Shown: positions 7,958-17,414 of the stretch, one piece after another
Layout of the letters: every line of letters starts with the position of its first letter
Position numbering within the stretch: the stretch's first letter is position 1
Assembly (NCBI GenBank): GCA_002753135.1
Contig: PDZV01000014.1
Location: forward strand, 1-64,000
From: Magnetococcales bacterium WMHbinv6
GTDB taxonomy: Bacteria; Pseudomonadota; Magnetococcia; Magnetococcales; Magnetaquicoccaceae
Reading direction: 5' to 3'
Length of the DNA: 64,000 nucleotides
The notes under the pieces: generated by a model
What the model was told of the DNA's origin: nothing
Databases searched by the model: none
Seen by the model: the letters and a program-made list of their open reading frames with translations, nothing else
Program-made: the position numbers and the translations under genes

Positions 7958-9971
7958 ATGGCAGGTGAGGAAAGAGCTTTTGACTGCCAAAGAGAGAAGA
8001 TCATTGAGCCATTTGTTGACACGCTGCCTGGTTGCTGCCGTGCTTTGTCTGTTGTTGCTCCATCCGCGCCTGGGGCGTGCCCTTGAGGTGGATAACCGGG
8101 CACTGGAGCTGTTTCAGATTCTTGATGGCGGGGGTCCGCTGGATACCCTCTTGGAGCGCAGCCGCTGGCCAGCGGATGATACGGTGGTCTCCTATCTGGA
8201 GTGGGAGTTGCTGTTTCATCCCCGTTATAAAGCGACGACGGAGCGTTTGCTGGCTTTTGCCGAGCGTTGGCCGGAACATGCGCAGATGGATCGGGTGCAG
8301 GCACTGTTGGAGTCGCGTTTGAGCAAAGAGGGAGAAGAGGGGGAAACGCTCGCTTTTTTTGACCGTTTCAAACCCAAAACAGTGGATGGGCAACTGCGCT
8401 ATTTGCGGCTGTTGTTGGATCGGGCCCGATTGCAGGAGGCGTTGCCGATCTGGAAGGGGCTCTATGTGGAGGGTGTGCTTTTCAGCGAAGATGTCGAGCG
8501 CCGTTGCAAACCGTTGGAGGAGCAACTCAGTGTGGCGGATAAGGAGGTACGGGTTCGCAAACTGCTCTATTCCGGTCCGCAGGAGGCCTATGATCGGGTA
8601 TTTCCCCAATTGCCTCTGGCACGACAGAACTATTTCCGCACGGTGGATTCTGCCCTGCATGGCTTGAACACCTTCGATACATTGTTGGCACAATTGCCGG
8701 CGGACGAAGCCGCCCAGGCGGAAATTTGGGATGCTCAGGCCAAATATTTGCGCCGTACTCTGCCACGCAAGCAGTTCATCCGTTTTATTCTGGATAAAAA
8801 AAGCGGTCGATTGACGCCGAAAGTCCGCTATCTGTACCGTTTTCAACTGGCCAAGGAGCTGTTCAACGAGCGGGACCATGTGACCGCCATCTCCCTGTTG
8901 CGTGCCAATATCAATGAAGCGGGAGGAAAAGCGCCCGACTCTCTCTGGTTGGGGGCATGGAGCAGTTTTCAGCAGGGTAACCGGCAACAGGCGTTGAACT
9001 GGTTTGGTAAGCTGGCGCTGGAGGCCGCTTCGGGCGCACAGCGGGCGCAAGGTGGGGTTTGGGCAGCCCGTTTGAGCGGCAGCAAGGCGGAAAAAAACAG
9101 ATGGCTCACCATTGCCGCACGGCATCCCGAGAGCTTTTATGGCCTGTTGGCGCAAGAACAACTGAACGGAAAAGTGCTGCCATTGCCTGCCGATCCGATC
9201 TCTTGTCCCAGCCGTTGGAGCCCGGAATTGGAAGGAAAACTGGCGGTTCCCCGTTTGTTGAAGGCCATGGGCAGAAGCTACTACAACGGTGCCGAAATCC
9301 GCAAGTTGGCAAAAAAATCCCAATTGAGTGTCCAGGATCAGCTCTGTCTGGCCAAAGAGTTGGGGGCGGCAGATCTGGCGGTGCAACTGGCGGGTTCGTT
9401 GCGCAAGGGGGATGGTCAAGTGGTTTTTTCGGCGCTCTATCCCGTACCGGATTGGCAACCACTGCGGGGTTGGGAGTTGGAACCGGCCCTGGTGTGGTCA
9501 ACGACACGGCAGGAGAGTCTCTTTCAGCGCCATTCGGAATCCTCCACCAAGGCATACGGTTTGATGCAGTTGATGCCGGCAACGGCAGTGGAAGAGAGTA
9601 ACCGGATGGGACTGCCGACGGCCAACCGCCATCTGTTGCAGTCACCCGCCTATAATTTGGCGGTTGGTCAATCCTATTTGGCCCGCATGTTAAAATTGTT
9701 TGATGGGGATTTATTGTTGGCAACGGCGGCCTATAATGCCGGTCCCGGTCGGGGAGCTTCCTGGCGGGCCAACCGGGAAAAAGAGGATCCTATTACCTTT
9801 ATAGAAAAAATTCCTTTTGCAGAAACACGGGAATATGTCAAACGGGTGTTGCATGGTTGGGCAATTTATCGCCTGCAGTGGCAGAGTTCTGTATCTCTGG
9901 AAAGTGTATTGCGCGAACGCAAGCCGGGAACAGGACAGTATATGTACAATAACAATCAGCAAAAACAATAG
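7947..9971 (+). CDS. slt: Soluble lytic murein transglycosylase (Slt70-like)
   Basis: Periplasmic enzyme cleaving the MurNAc-GlcNAc bond of peptidoglycan with 1,6-anhydro product formation. The protein has a long superhelical alpha-helical N-terminal part (about 50-480) and a C-terminal SLT domain. The latter contains RQESLF with the predicted catalytic Glu near residue 523, AYGLMQLMPATA, and AAYNAGPGR. A hydrophobic signal sequence (LVAAVLCLLLLHPRLGRA) is present. With the ATG at 7947 the n-region is unusually long (about 27 residues). A TTG at 8004, preceded by AGAGAGAAG, would give a conventional signal peptide and is a credible alternative. The gene overlaps the ftsY end. Confidence 0.88.
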   Translation: MPDEWQVRKELLTAKERRSLSHLLTRCLVAAVLCLLLLHPRLGRALEVDNRALELFQILDGGGPLDTLLERSRWPADDTVVSYLEWELLFHPRYKATTERLLAFAERWPEHAQMDRVQALLESRLSKEGEEGETLAFFDRFKPKTVDGQLRYLRLLLDRARLQEALPIWKGLYVEGVLFSEDVERRCKPLEEQLSVADKEVRVRKLLYSGPQEAYDRVFPQLPLARQNYFRTVDSALHGLNTFDTLLAQLPADEAAQAEIWDAQAKYLRRTLPRKQFIRFILDKKSGRLTPKVRYLYRFQLAKELFNERDHVTAISLLRANINEAGGKAPDSLWLGAWSSFQQGNRQQALNWFGKLALEAASGAQRAQGGVWAARLSGSKAEKNRWLTIAARHPESFYGLLAQEQLNGKVLPLPADPISCPSRWSPELEGKLAVPRLLKAMGRSYYNGAEIRKLAKKSQLSVQDQLCLAKELGAADLAVQLAGSLRKGDGQVVFSALYPVPDWQPLRGWELEPALVWSTTRQESLFQRHSESSTKAYGLMQLMPATAVEESNRMGLPTANRHLLQSPAYNLAVGQSYLARMLKLFDGDLLLATAAYNAGPGRGASWRANREKEDPITFIEKIPFAETREYVKRVLHGWAIYRLQWQSSVSLESVLRERKPGTGQYMYNNNQQKQ

Positions 9972-10272
9972 AACGGTATTGTTTCATTTTCTGCTTCTCA
10001 ACGGGGTTTTTGTGGCAATTTTTATTATTAAAATAATTCAACATTCTTTTTATAATTATTGTTTGTGAACAATAAAAAAATGTATTCTACTCTGTCTTGA
10101 TGGTGGATGGCGTGATAAATGGTTATCTGTTGTTGAGAGTTATGGTGAAATGATTGTTCTTGCAATCTGATAAATTGAAGAATACAATTTGACGTTTATC
10201 AATTTTGTCTGCAAAACAGTCAACCCGCTTGATGCGCCGTCGGCAATGTGCCACAGGCATCGGGCAATCAAG
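9972..10272. promoter_or_regulatory. A+T-rich intergenic region upstream of the H-NS-like gene
   Basis: About 300 bp without a convincing gene, markedly more A+T-rich than its neighbours. It holds a perfect 8-bp inverted repeat with a 4-nt spacer at 10056-10075 (TTATTGTT, TGTG, AACAATAA), followed by a run of seven A. It also holds a 6-bp inverted repeat with a 7-nt spacer at 10172-10190 (AAATTG, CAATTT). On the minus strand the first repeat would be followed by a T run. Either could be an operator. A+T-rich DNA in front of an H-NS-family gene fits self-binding, which is inference. Confidence 0.4.
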
Positions 10273-10674
10273 ATGCGAAAGGATCACCAAGTGGTGAAAG
10301 AGAAAAAGGCAGAAGCGCAGGAAGGGCTGGATCTGTTATCGGTCTTGAATGGCATGTCGTTGGAGGAATTGATGGTGATGGATGCAGAGATCGATACCAT
10401 GATTAAAAACAAACAACAAGGTCAGCGCCGTAAATTGTATGAGCAGATGCAAATGCTGGTGCAGAATGCCGGATATGAGTCGATCGAGGAGGTGTTGGCA
10501 ACACACAGCTTGCGACGGGTGCGCAGCGACAAGGGGGTCAAGCCCGAGCCGCGTTACTGCAATCCGACAGATCATGGCCAAACCTGGTCCGGGCGTGGGC
10601 GGCGGCCACAATGGGTTGTCGATTATTTGGCTGGCGGCGGTTCCTTGCACGAGTTGGAGATGGCTCCGCATTGA
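10273..10674 (+). CDS. H-NS family nucleoid-associated DNA-binding protein
   Basis: H-NS histone-like family protein of 133 residues from the ATG at 10273. The N-terminal half is helical and charged, as in the H-NS oligomerisation domain (LNGMSLEELMVMDAEIDTMIKN). The C-terminus carries the H-NS DNA-binding core PRYCNPTDHGQTWSGRGRRP followed by QWV (about residues 92-114); the GRGRRP loop is the minor-groove-inserting element of the family. A roughly 15-residue tail follows (YLAGGGSLHELEMAPH). An upstream ATG (10246) and a TTG (10189) are also in frame, but the added residues do not resemble H-NS. The gene sits just before a giant surface-protein gene, a type of target that H-NS proteins often silence; regulation here is inferred from position only. 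Confidence 0.8.
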   Translation: MRKDHQVVKEKKAEAQEGLDLLSVLNGMSLEELMVMDAEIDTMIKNKQQGQRRKLYEQMQMLVQNAGYESIEEVLATHSLRRVRSDKGVKPEPRYCNPTDHGQTWSGRGRRPQWVVDYLAGGGSLHELEMAPH

Positions 10675-10844
10675 ATCTTCTTCCCTGACTCGTCGGGCCA
10701 GGAGGCTCTGCCAGGAGAGGGTAAGCGGATTGTGGAAAAAGGATGCCAAAAGACATTGTGGCGGTGTATTTTAGCGCATACAATGGCCTGCTGTACGGCA
10801 TCTTGTATGATGAGTGTCAAGATCGGTCATAAAGGGGCGATCGC

Positions 10845-13800
10845 ATGAGCAACCCGTTCCATTCTGTCTGGCAATCCCTGCGCAGGGAGAGTCAGTCGGC
10901 CTCTGTCCAGGTCGATTTGGACCTGGAGCTGGGGGTCGAGCCGGTGTGGGTACCCAGCGATACCCTGTTGTTGCACAGTACGTTCCACCGGGATGGCGAT
11001 GATTTATTGTTGGTGGGAACGGATGGCGCGCGTTACACGGTAAACGGTTATTTTGCTGCCGATCCTCCCAAAAGCCTGGCAACGGTGGCTGGGCGGTTGT
11101 TGCTGCCAGAAACCGTTGCCCTGTTGCTGGAGGGGGTGTTGCAGCCTGCGGGCACGGTGGTGGCCGGTCCGGCGATGGCGACCGAGTCGGGCGTGGTCAT
11201 TGGCCACGTGCAAGAGATTGCCGGCGAGGTGACTGCCCGTAACCGGGCGGGGGCAAGTCGTGTTTTGGCCAAAGGGGATGCCGTTTATCAGGAAGATGTC
11301 ATCAAAACGGCGCAAGGCAGTCAACTGAAGCTGCTTTTTCAGGACCAAACCCGGTTGCAACTGGGCGAGGCATCCCATCTGATACTCAATCAATATCGAT
11401 ACAATCCTGCTGCCGGTGAAGCTCATTTTGAGGCCACGGTAATGCGTGGTTTATGCAAATATACCAGCGGCGATTTGGCGCGGCAGCATACCGGACGGCA
11501 TACCCTGCTGAAAACACCCTCGGCACAAATTGGTGTACGGGGCAGTGAATTGCAGATGGATGTTGCAGAGGATGGACAGACCACCGTTCTGCATACGGCG
11601 GGTGTTCTGGAAATTGCCAACGCCCAGGGAGAGGGGGTGGTGACGCTGCTGCAACCAGGCATGGCAACGGTGGTCACCTTGGACAGCGTGCCCCGACAAC
11701 CTTTCCAGGCCAGCAACACCTTGCTCAACCATTTTGCCCAACAGTTGCCACCGGTGTTGCCGGAGCGCAAGCCGGATGGCAATCGGGAGCGGAGCGGAGA
11801 GGGCAGGGGGGAAGGCAAAGAGGGAGGTGTGCCTGAGCCCAAAGGGGCTGTTCCCGATAAAGCAAACCATCCGCCGGGGGAAGGAGTCCTTCCCGCGCAA
11901 CCTGCCGGTAAATCGGCTCCAACAGAGGCGGGGGATGGCAACAGAGCGGCAGCAGAGGGGCATGATCCGCCAGGGCATCCTCCCTTAAGCGAGCAGTATC
12001 AGTTGGCTCCGAAGCCATTGGATCACTCTGCCAATCCCTCTCCTGCCGGGAGTGCGGGCCCTTTTTCTGGCAATTCTCCTCTGCAACACTGGTCAGCCAA
12101 CGGCGGTGGCACTGTACCGGTACCGCCTTCGCCCACACCGCCGCCTGTGGAAATGCCGCCAACGCCAGCCCCGACCGTGCCACCGGTTACCGTGCCACCG
12201 ACAACCGGCTCACCACAAGTGCCCGTTTTGGGTTGGGCCCGTGTTCATACCGGTCATGCTGCCGACAGCAATCATGGCTCCTGGGGAGCAGATGTGGTGG
12301 TCGATAGCGCTTCAGGTGCGGTTTTTGTGGTTGGCGGCTTGTACGGGAGTGTGGCCACGCCGGTCTGGTTGAGCGCTCCCACAGCTGGAGAATCCGGATT
12401 TATTCAGAAATGGAGCAGCAGTGGTGCCTCTGCCTGGGTAGAGGGCATCATCTCCCAGGCGGATGGGGTGATCGAGTTGATCCAGGCCCATATTGCTGCA
12501 GAAACCGTTTCCGGGATCACAACCCGCTATCTCTATGTTTCCGGTCATTTTTTCGGCACGATCAACGTGGGTGCATCCGGCACCCTGGCCAGTGCGGGAG
12601 GGGCCGATTTTGTGGTGGAAAAATGGGATCTTGCCGGTCATCTGCTGTGGGCAAAATCGTTTGGTGGCAGTGGCGATGATGCCGGTATGTTGATTGGCAA
12701 CAACAGCAGCGGTCTGCTGGTTGGTTGGGGACAATTGCTCGGTGATGCCGGTATTTCAGGCAGCAATGTCCAATTGGATATTCTGTCGACAGCCGATGGC
12801 AGCAGTTTGCAACATCTTGCGATGAGTACCGATGGCACGCCATCGGGAAGTCTGCCACCGGATGCAGTGCATGCCGTGGTGACGGCCCCATCGGGTAATA
12901 TCATCATGGTGGGTGACCACTATTCGACCAGTTTGGCCAGAACCGTACCGTTCGTGCAGAGCATCTCCTTGAGCGGCAGCCATTGGTATCAACCTCTGGA
13001 TGCTCTGGTTTCGGCAGCGACGCCTGCGGGTAACCTGTGGAGTGCTGCCGTTGCCGTGGACAGCGCAGGCAACAGTTATCTGTGCGGTGGCATCGGCAGC
13101 AACACTCTGTTTCTTGCCAGTCTTGATGCCAGCGGCCAGCTTCGTTGGAGTCAAAGCTATGCGGTCAGTGGTTTGAGTGACTGGATAGCCATGGCACTCG
13201 ACAGCAGCGGGGCGATTTATTTAACCACCACCTATGCGGGCAGCGCGACGCTGGGATCCGATAGCGTGACCAGTCAGCAGGGTAGCCATGATCTGTTGAT
13301 TGCCAAAATAAGCAACAGCGGTCAGCCCCTCTGGCTGCGCAGCGTCGGCGGGGTTGATGAGGAGTATGCAGGCAATCTGGCCGTTGCCAGCGACGGCTCG
13401 ATCTACATTACCGGTGCGGTCGGTGGAGCGGTCGATCTGGATCCGGGAGCAGGGCAGTTGATTCAGGGCAGCAGCACGGGTACCCATGCTCTTTTGATCA
13501 AACTCGATAGCAATGGGGTGATGGATCATCTGCCCACCGGTTCGCTGGCGGTGACGACACAGAATGGTATTCTGCAAGCCAGCCATATGCTGCAGGATGC
13601 GGATGGTCCGACCACATTGGCCGTGCGGTATCAGTGGCAATCTTCCTCCGACAGTGGCAGCAGTTGGGTGGCTATTGCCGGGGCCCAGTCCGCACAATTT
13701 TTGCCGACAGTCGATCTGTTGAACCAGCAGGTGCGGGTAGTGGTCACCTATACCGATCAACTGGGCATCGTCGAGCAGGTCACCGGTCCCAGTACAACCA

Positions 13801-16772
13801 TCACCACGACACCTTCGCCGCAAGCGGTCATCGCCTTCAACGCCACGAACGGCAGTTCAGCCGTGCGCCTGGCTGGTGCCGCCCCGCTGGCAGGCACAGG
13901 CCACTCCGTTTGCGGGGTAGGGGATGTCAATGGAGATGGCTTTGATGATGTTTTGATTGGGGCCTATCAGGCGACCAGTAACGGGGTTGTAGGCGCCGGC
14001 AGCAGTTATCTTCTTTTTGGGCATGCGAGCGGTTTTACTCCGGTCAGTGCCTTGTCGGCATTGGATGGCAACAACGGATTCCGCCTCCAGGGTGAGGGCA
14101 CCAATGATGCCTCTGGTTGGGCGGTATCTGGTGGCGGAGATCTCAATGGCGATGGGTTGGCCGATTTGATCATTGGTGCGCCGGGTAAAAATTATGCGAC
14201 GGGTGCTGCCTATGTGCTGTTTGGGCATACGGGCAGTTTTGTCTCTGCGCTCCATCTGAGTGATTTAAACGGGCTGAACGGTTTTCGTATCGACGGGGGC
14301 AACTCTTCCGACTTTTTTGGCACGGCGGTCAATTTGGCTGGAGATTATAACGGCGACGGCTTGCAGGATCTGTTGATCGGCAGTTTTGCCTCTCCGCACG
14401 GGGCCCAGGCTGCCGGATCGAGCTATGTCATTTTTGGGCGCACAACTGGTTTTTCTTCAGCGCTCTCCCTGACCTCTTTGGATGGCAACACAGGTTTTCG
14501 TGTCGATGGACGGGGAATCAAGAGTTATGCCGGGATTTCGGTCAGTTCGTTGGGGGATGTCAACGGCGATGGTTTCAGTGACCTGATCATCGGTGCTGCC
14601 GATGCCGATCCCTCCGGTCAACTCTATTCCGGGGCGGCCTATGTGGTTTTTGGCCATCCGGGGGGCTTTAACGCGCAAATAAACCTTTCCAGCCTGGATG
14701 GGGCAAGCGGCTTTCGTTTGACGGGTGCCGCGACAAGCCGCTGGATGGCGGTCTCCTCGGCAGGGGATGTCAACGGCGATGGTTTGGCCGATATTGTTAT
14801 TGGGGCCTACCACATGGATGCCAATACGGCTTTGCGCACCGGTTATGGCTATGTGGTGTTTGGCCAGTCAGCTGCATTTGCCTCGGTTGTCGATGTGAAT
14901 ACTCTCAATGGCAATAATGGCTTTCGCTTGGAGGGGGCAGCGACAGCAGGGCAATTTTTTGGTCTGTCGGTCAGCGGTGCCGGTGATGTCAATGGGGATG
15001 GTTACGGCGATCTGTTGTTGGGTATGCCCTGGAGCAGTCCGAACGGCAATGAGGCGGGTTCCTGTTATCTGCTTTATGGCCATGCCAGCGGCTTTGCCGC
15101 AACGCTAAACTTAAGTGCCCTCGGTGTGAGCGAGGGGTTTCGTTTGGATGGTCCGACAGCCTCGGCGTGGAGCGGGGTCTCTGTCAGTGCTGCCGGGGAT
15201 GTCAACGGGGATGGCTTTGCCGATCTGCTGGTGGGCAGTCCTGGCACCACCGATAATGCCGGCTATTTGATTTTTGGCAGCAACTGGACAGGGGCGGTGA
15301 CCCAGTTGGGCAGCAGTGCCGCCGATACGCTGACCGGCAGCGCGGCAGTGGATCGTCTGCTCGGCGGGGTTGGCGACGATATTCTGAGCGGTGGTGGCGG
15401 GGCAGACGTCCTGCATGGCGGAGCAGGCAACGATCGCTTGCAGGTGGCGGACGGCAATTTTCAGTTGCTGGACGGCGGCAGCGGCAACGATACGCTGGTG
15501 GTGTCGACGGCTCTGTTCACCCTGGATTTGAGCGTTGTGCGCGGCAAAATCTCCTCCATTGAGGTGATCGATTTGAGTGGCAGTGGCAACAATACGCTGC
15601 GCTTGCGTGATACGGATTTATTGGCTCTCGCTGCAACGGGCAATACCTTGACCGTGGAAGGGGATGCCGGCGATGCTGTCCAGGCGGGTACAGGTTGGAG
15701 TGATCTGGGTGTGCAGGGCAATTACCATGCTTACAGCAAAGGGGAGGCGCTGCTGCAGGTGGCGAATGCGGTAACTTTTTGCCAGAATGATCCCTTGTTG
15801 CTGGACTTGCAGGGTAACGGCTTCCATTTGACCGCCTGGAATGGCGGTAGCCGTTTTGATCTCAATGGCGACGGCATGGCCGATCCGAGCGGATGGTTCT
15901 CTGGCGGTAACGGTTTGTTGGTTTGGGATCGTGATGCCGATGGTCGGATTGAGGGGATGGCGGAGGTCATTTCCAACCAGGCGGTAGCGAATACGCTCTC
16001 CAGCCTGGCGGCGTTGGCGGCGTTGGATGGCAATCTGGATGGTCGCATTGATCAGCAGGACAGCCTGTTTGATCAATTGCAGGTATGGGTGGATGGCAAC
16101 CTGGATGGCGACTCTGCGCCAGGTGAATTGTATTCGTTAACGGGTCTGTCGATTCAATCTTTGGGGCTTGCTTTGTCGTCATCCGAGCCGCTGACCATCA
16201 ACGGTAACCGGATTGTCGGTTTTGCGACGGTCCAGTTTGCCGACGGGCATAGCGGTAGCATGGCGGAAGTGCAATGGGATTTTGCCTTGGCGAGCGCCAA
16301 TTCGCCGACAGATCACGGCGGTGCGGCCCAACAGAACGGATCTGAGCCGGAACAACTGGACTGGCAGGGGGTTGCCTTGCTGCGGGATGGCAGTCAATTG
16401 CACCTTTTGGATCATGGCGCGACGCTTGATTTGACCGCCTTGTTGAACAACAAAGCTCTGGCCGGGGTGAATACGGTGAATTTGGGTGGGGCAGGCAGCC
16501 AGCAGCTGCTGTTAAGTGGTTGGTTGGATTGGTCGGACAGTGAACATCCGTTGCTGATCAAGGGTGATGCAGGGGATGTGCTGCAGATGCAACAGTCGAT
16601 GGAGAGTGTCGTGGGTAGTGGCAGTTCGTTGTTGCTGGAGGGGGTGGCTCATGTTGCGGATGCCCTGGGCCAGGTCACCATTGGCAACGCAAGCTATGTG
16701 GTTCACAAATCGGTCGATAGTTTGCATACAATCCTGGTGGATTCGGAAGTGGTGGTCAACCTGGTCCGCTGA
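10845..16772 (+). CDS. Giant FecR / FG-GAP / RTX-repeat surface or secreted protein
   Basis: Protein of 1975 residues with AAAGGGG upstream of the ATG at 10845. Order of parts: an N-terminal beta-rich module without a Sec signal peptide (1-110); a FecR-like domain (about 119-250, VIGHVQEIAGEVTAR through TPSAQIGVRGSELQMDV); a Pro/Gly/Glu-rich linker (about 300-460); and a long beta-propeller-like region with repeated strands such as GNSYLCGGIGS (about 460-900). These are followed by an Ig-like segment (about 895-985), seven FG-GAP/integrin-alpha-like repeats (about 1020-1470), and a short RTX block with GGVGDDILSGGGGADVLHGGAGND (written here as separate nonapeptides GGVGDDILS and GGAGNDRLQ; about 1486-1530). 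A C-terminal region has EF-hand/dockerin-like loops (DLNGDGMADPSG, DRDADGRIEG, DGNLDGRIDQQD; about 1655-1730). The combination is typical of calcium-binding type I-secreted adhesins. Absence of a signal peptide and presence of RTX repeats support type I secretion, but no T1SS genes are adjacent. The ligand is unknown. Confidence 0.8.
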   Translation: MSNPFHSVWQSLRRESQSASVQVDLDLELGVEPVWVPSDTLLLHSTFHRDGDDLLLVGTDGARYTVNGYFAADPPKSLATVAGRLLLPETVALLLEGVLQPAGTVVAGPAMATESGVVIGHVQEIAGEVTARNRAGASRVLAKGDAVYQEDVIKTAQGSQLKLLFQDQTRLQLGEASHLILNQYRYNPAAGEAHFEATVMRGLCKYTSGDLARQHTGRHTLLKTPSAQIGVRGSELQMDVAEDGQTTVLHTAGVLEIANAQGEGVVTLLQPGMATVVTLDSVPRQPFQASNTLLNHFAQQLPPVLPERKPDGNRERSGEGRGEGKEGGVPEPKGAVPDKANHPPGEGVLPAQPAGKSAPTEAGDGNRAAAEGHDPPGHPPLSEQYQLAPKPLDHSANPSPAGSAGPFSGNSPLQHWSANGGGTVPVPPSPTPPPVEMPPTPAPTVPPVTVPPTTGSPQVPVLGWARVHTGHAADSNHGSWGADVVVDSASGAVFVVGGLYGSVATPVWLSAPTAGESGFIQKWSSSGASAWVEGIISQADGVIELIQAHIAAETVSGITTRYLYVSGHFFGTINVGASGTLASAGGADFVVEKWDLAGHLLWAKSFGGSGDDAGMLIGNNSSGLLVGWGQLLGDAGISGSNVQLDILSTADGSSLQHLAMSTDGTPSGSLPPDAVHAVVTAPSGNIIMVGDHYSTSLARTVPFVQSISLSGSHWYQPLDALVSAATPAGNLWSAAVAVDSAGNSYLCGGIGSNTLFLASLDASGQLRWSQSYAVSGLSDWIAMALDSSGAIYLTTTYAGSATLGSDSVTSQQGSHDLLIAKISNSGQPLWLRSVGGVDEEYAGNLAVASDGSIYITGAVGGAVDLDPGAGQLIQGSSTGTHALLIKLDSNGVMDHLPTGSLAVTTQNGILQASHMLQDADGPTTLAVRYQWQSSSDSGSSWVAIAGAQSAQFLPTVDLLNQQVRVVVTYTDQLGIVEQVTGPSTTITTTPSPQAVIAFNATNGSSAVRLAGAAPLAGTGHSVCGVGDVNGDGFDDVLIGAYQATSNGVVGAGSSYLLFGHASGFTPVSALSALDGNNGFRLQGEGTNDASGWAVSGGGDLNGDGLADLIIGAPGKNYATGAAYVLFGHTGSFVSALHLSDLNGLNGFRIDGGNSSDFFGTAVNLAGDYNGDGLQDLLIGSFASPHGAQAAGSSYVIFGRTTGFSSALSLTSLDGNTGFRVDGRGIKSYAGISVSSLGDVNGDGFSDLIIGAADADPSGQLYSGAAYVVFGHPGGFNAQINLSSLDGASGFRLTGAATSRWMAVSSAGDVNGDGLADIVIGAYHMDANTALRTGYGYVVFGQSAAFASVVDVNTLNGNNGFRLEGAATAGQFFGLSVSGAGDVNGDGYGDLLLGMPWSSPNGNEAGSCYLLYGHASGFAATLNLSALGVSEGFRLDGPTASAWSGVSVSAAGDVNGDGFADLLVGSPGTTDNAGYLIFGSNWTGAVTQLGSSAADTLTGSAAVDRLLGGVGDDILSGGGGADVLHGGAGNDRLQVADGNFQLLDGGSGNDTLVVSTALFTLDLSVVRGKISSIEVIDLSGSGNNTLRLRDTDLLALAATGNTLTVEGDAGDAVQAGTGWSDLGVQGNYHAYSKGEALLQVANAVTFCQNDPLLLDLQGNGFHLTAWNGGSRFDLNGDGMADPSGWFSGGNGLLVWDRDADGRIEGMAEVISNQAVANTLSSLAALAALDGNLDGRIDQQDSLFDQLQVWVDGNLDGDSAPGELYSLTGLSIQSLGLALSSSEPLTINGNRIVGFATVQFADGHSGSMAEVQWDFALASANSPTDHGGAAQQNGSEPEQLDWQGVALLRDGSQLHLLDHGATLDLTALLNNKALAGVNTVNLGGAGSQQLLLSGWLDWSDSEHPLLIKGDAGDVLQMQQSMESVVGSGSSLLLEGVAHVADALGQVTIGNASYVVHKSVDSLHTILVDSEVVVNLVR
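13920..15260 (+). repeat. Seven FG-GAP coding repeats, about 71 codons each
   Basis: Within the giant gene, calcium-loop motifs GDVNGDGFDDVLIG, GDLNGDGLADLIIG, GDYNGDGLQDLLIG, GDVNGDGFSDLIIG, GDVNGDGLADIVIG, GDVNGDGYGDLLLG and GDVNGDGFADLLVG start near 13920, 14136, 14340, 14551, 14764, 14982 and 15196. Each is followed by a YVLFGH-type strand (seen as YLLFGHASGF, YVVFGHPGGF and similar). The spacing (204-218 bp) corresponds to one blade of an integrin-alpha-type seven-bladed propeller, and seven copies would make one closed propeller. Confidence 0.85.
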
Positions 16773-16845
16773 GAGCCTGTACATGTATCGTCAGGTGGAT
16801 CGATTCGCAAGCTCTGAGCAACAGTCAAAATCAGTGAGGATGCAG

Positions 16846-17313
16846 ATGAACAATAAAAGCAGATGGTGGACCGCGTTGTTGCTGTTGGGCGGATATTGTC
16901 TGGTCGGTGCCCTGTCACTGCAGGCAGGTGATCGTTTTGTCAACAACAACAACGGCACGATTACCGACCACAAATCCAAATTGATCGGTTTGGCCGATGG
17001 CAACTGCTTGCAAAAAAGGAGCTGGGATGAAGCGGTGGCCGAGGTTGCACGTCTTGCCAGTGGCAAGTGTGGTCTGACGGATGGTTCGGCAGCGGGTGAT
17101 TGGCGTTTGCCAACCAAGCGGGAGTTGACGATTTTGGTGGATTGGCGCAACAGTGGTCGTTTTGTGGCTTTGAATAACGATTTTTACTGGTCAAGCACCG
17201 TCAACGATGAAGATTCCACCCTGGCCTGGTTGATTTTTTTGGCGACGGTTTATGTGGGTAACGATGTCAAGAGTGACAAAAACATGATGTGGCCGGTCAG
17301 GGATGCACATTAA
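16846..17313 (+). CDS. Secreted DUF1566 (Lcl C-terminal-like) domain protein
   Basis: Small exported protein of 155 residues. A signal peptide (about 1-26, ending near SLQA-GD) precedes a DUF1566 domain with the usual landmarks: DRFVNNNNGTITDHKSKL, then W-DEA, GDWRLPTKRELTIL, and FYWSSTVNDE. Two cysteines (in GNCLQK and GKCGLTDG) could form a disulfide. DUF1566 domains resemble C-type-lectin-like folds in secreted or surface proteins; no biochemical role is established. The start at 16846 is preceded by AGGA at five bases; an ATG at 16840 is in frame. The gene follows the giant FG-GAP/RTX gene by 73 nt on the same strand with no clear terminator between, so they may be co-transcribed. Confidence 0.75.
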   Translation: MNNKSRWWTALLLLGGYCLVGALSLQAGDRFVNNNNGTITDHKSKLIGLADGNCLQKRSWDEAVAEVARLASGKCGLTDGSAAGDWRLPTKRELTILVDWRNSGRFVALNNDFYWSSTVNDEDSTLAWLIFLATVYVGNDVKSDKNMMWPVRDAH

Positions 17314-17414
17314 ACGGGAGAGAATGTTGCCACGGTATCGGCGCTGCTCACCTGTTTTGTGTCGGTTGTGCCGAAGAATGCTACAGCAACTCTGACACTT
17401 TAACCACATGCCAT

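Noticed and set aside
8001-9458. 485-codon minus-strand open frame opposite slt
   Set aside because: Shadow of the transglycosylase gene; no motif, and rich in His/Gln/Leu as is usual for antisense frames here.
13920-15260. CRISPR-like or minisatellite array
   Set aside because: The regular spacing of about 211 bp is explained by in-frame FG-GAP protein repeats; there are no short identical repeats with unique spacers.
16846-17313. DUF1566 gene as a diversity-generating retroelement target
   Set aside because: No reverse transcriptase, template repeat or variable repeat is seen nearby.
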